From positions 1-42,687 of the forward strand of contig NZ_JAHPRO010000025.1 in assembly GCF_025562455.1 (NCBI RefSeq): 42,687 bases of DNA, given 5' to 3'. The notes under the pieces were generated by a model. It worked only from the letters and a program-made list of their open reading frames with translations. It was not told the origin of the DNA and searched no databases. This document shows positions 42,257-42,687 of this stretch, piece after piece. This stretch comes from Acinetobacter sp. WU_MDCI_Axc73 (lineage in GTDB: Bacteria > Pseudomonadota > Gammaproteobacteria > Pseudomonadales > Moraxellaceae). The translations under genes and the position numbers were made by a program. Positions within the stretch are counted from its first letter, which is position 1. Each line of letters opens with the position of its first letter.

Positions 42257-42687
42257 ATGATAGATAAAAGTGCAGCGACCCTCTCGGAAGCGCTCTCCCA
42301 GATTAAAGACGGTGCCACTATTTTAATTGGTGGTTTTGGTACAGCAGGCCAACCTGCAGAACTCATAGACGGTTTAATCGAACTCGGACTTAAAGACCTC
42401 ACGATTGTCAGCAACAATGCGGGCAATGGTGATTACGGACTTGCCAAACTCCTCAAAACAGGCGCAGTCAAAAAAATCATCTGTTCATTCCCACGTCAGG
42501 CCGACTCTTACGTGTTTGATGAACTGTATCGTGCAGGCAAAATCGAACTTGAAATCGTACCGCAAGGCAATCTGGCTTGTCGTATGCAAGCTGCAGGTAT
42601 GGGACTGGGGCCGATCTACACACCAACAGGTTTTGGTACATTATTGGCTGAGGGTAAACCGACCCTTCAATATGATGGCAAAGACTA
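42257..42687 (+). CDS. pcaI: 3-oxoadipate CoA-transferase subunit A, cut by window end
   Basis: The first 143 codons of a PcaI-type CoA-transferase alpha subunit: after the start (MIDKSAATL) come GATILIGGFGTAGQPAEL with the CoA-binding loop, LTIVSNNAGNGDYGLAKL, and VPQGNLACRMQAAGMGLGP. It is strongly similar to what I know of A. baylyi PcaI. ATG 42257 follows GGAG. The gene continues past the window and should be followed by pcaJ and the rest of the protocatechuate branch. It activates 3-oxoadipate with succinyl-CoA. It is a paralogue of dcaI in the same window. Confidence 0.94.
   Translation, partial: MIDKSAATLSEALSQIKDGATILIGGFGTAGQPAELIDGLIELGLKDLTIVSNNAGNGDYGLAKLLKTGAVKKIICSFPRQADSYVFDELYRAGKIELEIVPQGNLACRMQAAGMGLGPIYTPTGFGTLLAEGKPTLQYDGKD

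Noticed and set aside
1..42687. CRISPR arrays, tRNA/rRNA genes, insertion sequences, prophage or defence genes
   Set aside because: No repeated spacer pattern, RNA gene signature, transposase or phage-like protein was seen on either strand.

Overview
This window looks like chromosomal DNA from an Acinetobacter species, AT-rich (about 40% G+C by eye). Three things point there. A HAD phosphatase is fused to mannitol-1-phosphate dehydrogenase (MtlD), an arrangement characterised in A. baylyi. There is a dca dicarboxylate beta-oxidation cluster with a DcaP porin. At the right edge, pcaU and pcaI diverge around a PcaU-type operator. The order dca then pcaU/pcaI matches the left part of the dca-pca-qui-pob-hca supraoperonic cluster known from A. 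baylyi ADP1.

Layout. 1-418 has no gene. 419-2560 is mtlD, followed by a strong terminator. 2647-6218 is a tightly packed plus-strand operon: a 2H phosphoesterase-like protein and then cobU, cobT, cobC and cobS, the nucleotide-loop (late or salvage) branch of cobalamin synthesis. 6225-8355 is an lrgAB/cidAB-type membrane pair with a divergent LysR regulator. 8352-11649 holds an alpha/beta hydrolase and an HD-domain protein behind a perfect 26-bp palindrome, and an NCS1 permease with a cysteine-rich tail. 11985-12344 is a DUF202 membrane protein, and 12607-12963 is a truncated remnant of ETF-ubiquinone oxidoreductase.

13109-33732 is an expanded dicarboxylate region. Two CaiB/BaiF (class III) CoA-transferases, two IclR regulators and two MFS carriers form two related modules. 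They sit beside dcaF, dcaH, an SDR gene and dcaE on the minus strand, which diverge from dcaA, two AAHS-type MFS carriers, dcaI, dcaJ, dcaP and another MFS carrier on the plus strand. The expected flow is porin DcaP, inner-membrane carrier, CoA activation (DcaIJ or the class III enzymes), DcaA dehydrogenation, DcaE hydration, DcaH oxidation and DcaF thiolysis to acetyl-CoA and succinyl-CoA or a shortened diacid-CoA. A recurring palindrome of the form TATTTTGC-N3-GCGAAATA lies in front of several of these genes and probably defines an IclR-family regulon.

33301-38437 holds a thioesterase and, divergently, a plus-strand operon (acyl-CoA dehydrogenase, PaaG-like crotonase, class II aldolase, GhrA-like 2-hydroxyacid dehydrogenase) whose substrate I cannot name. 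It is followed by a LysR regulator, a YbfB/YjiJ-type MFS carrier with a translationally coupled 46-aa membrane peptide, pcaU, and the start of pcaI cut by the window end.

I saw no rRNA, tRNA, CRISPR array, insertion sequence, prophage or defence system. The least described parts are the duplicated class III CoA-transferase/IclR modules, their shared operator, and the 34061-38437 operon.
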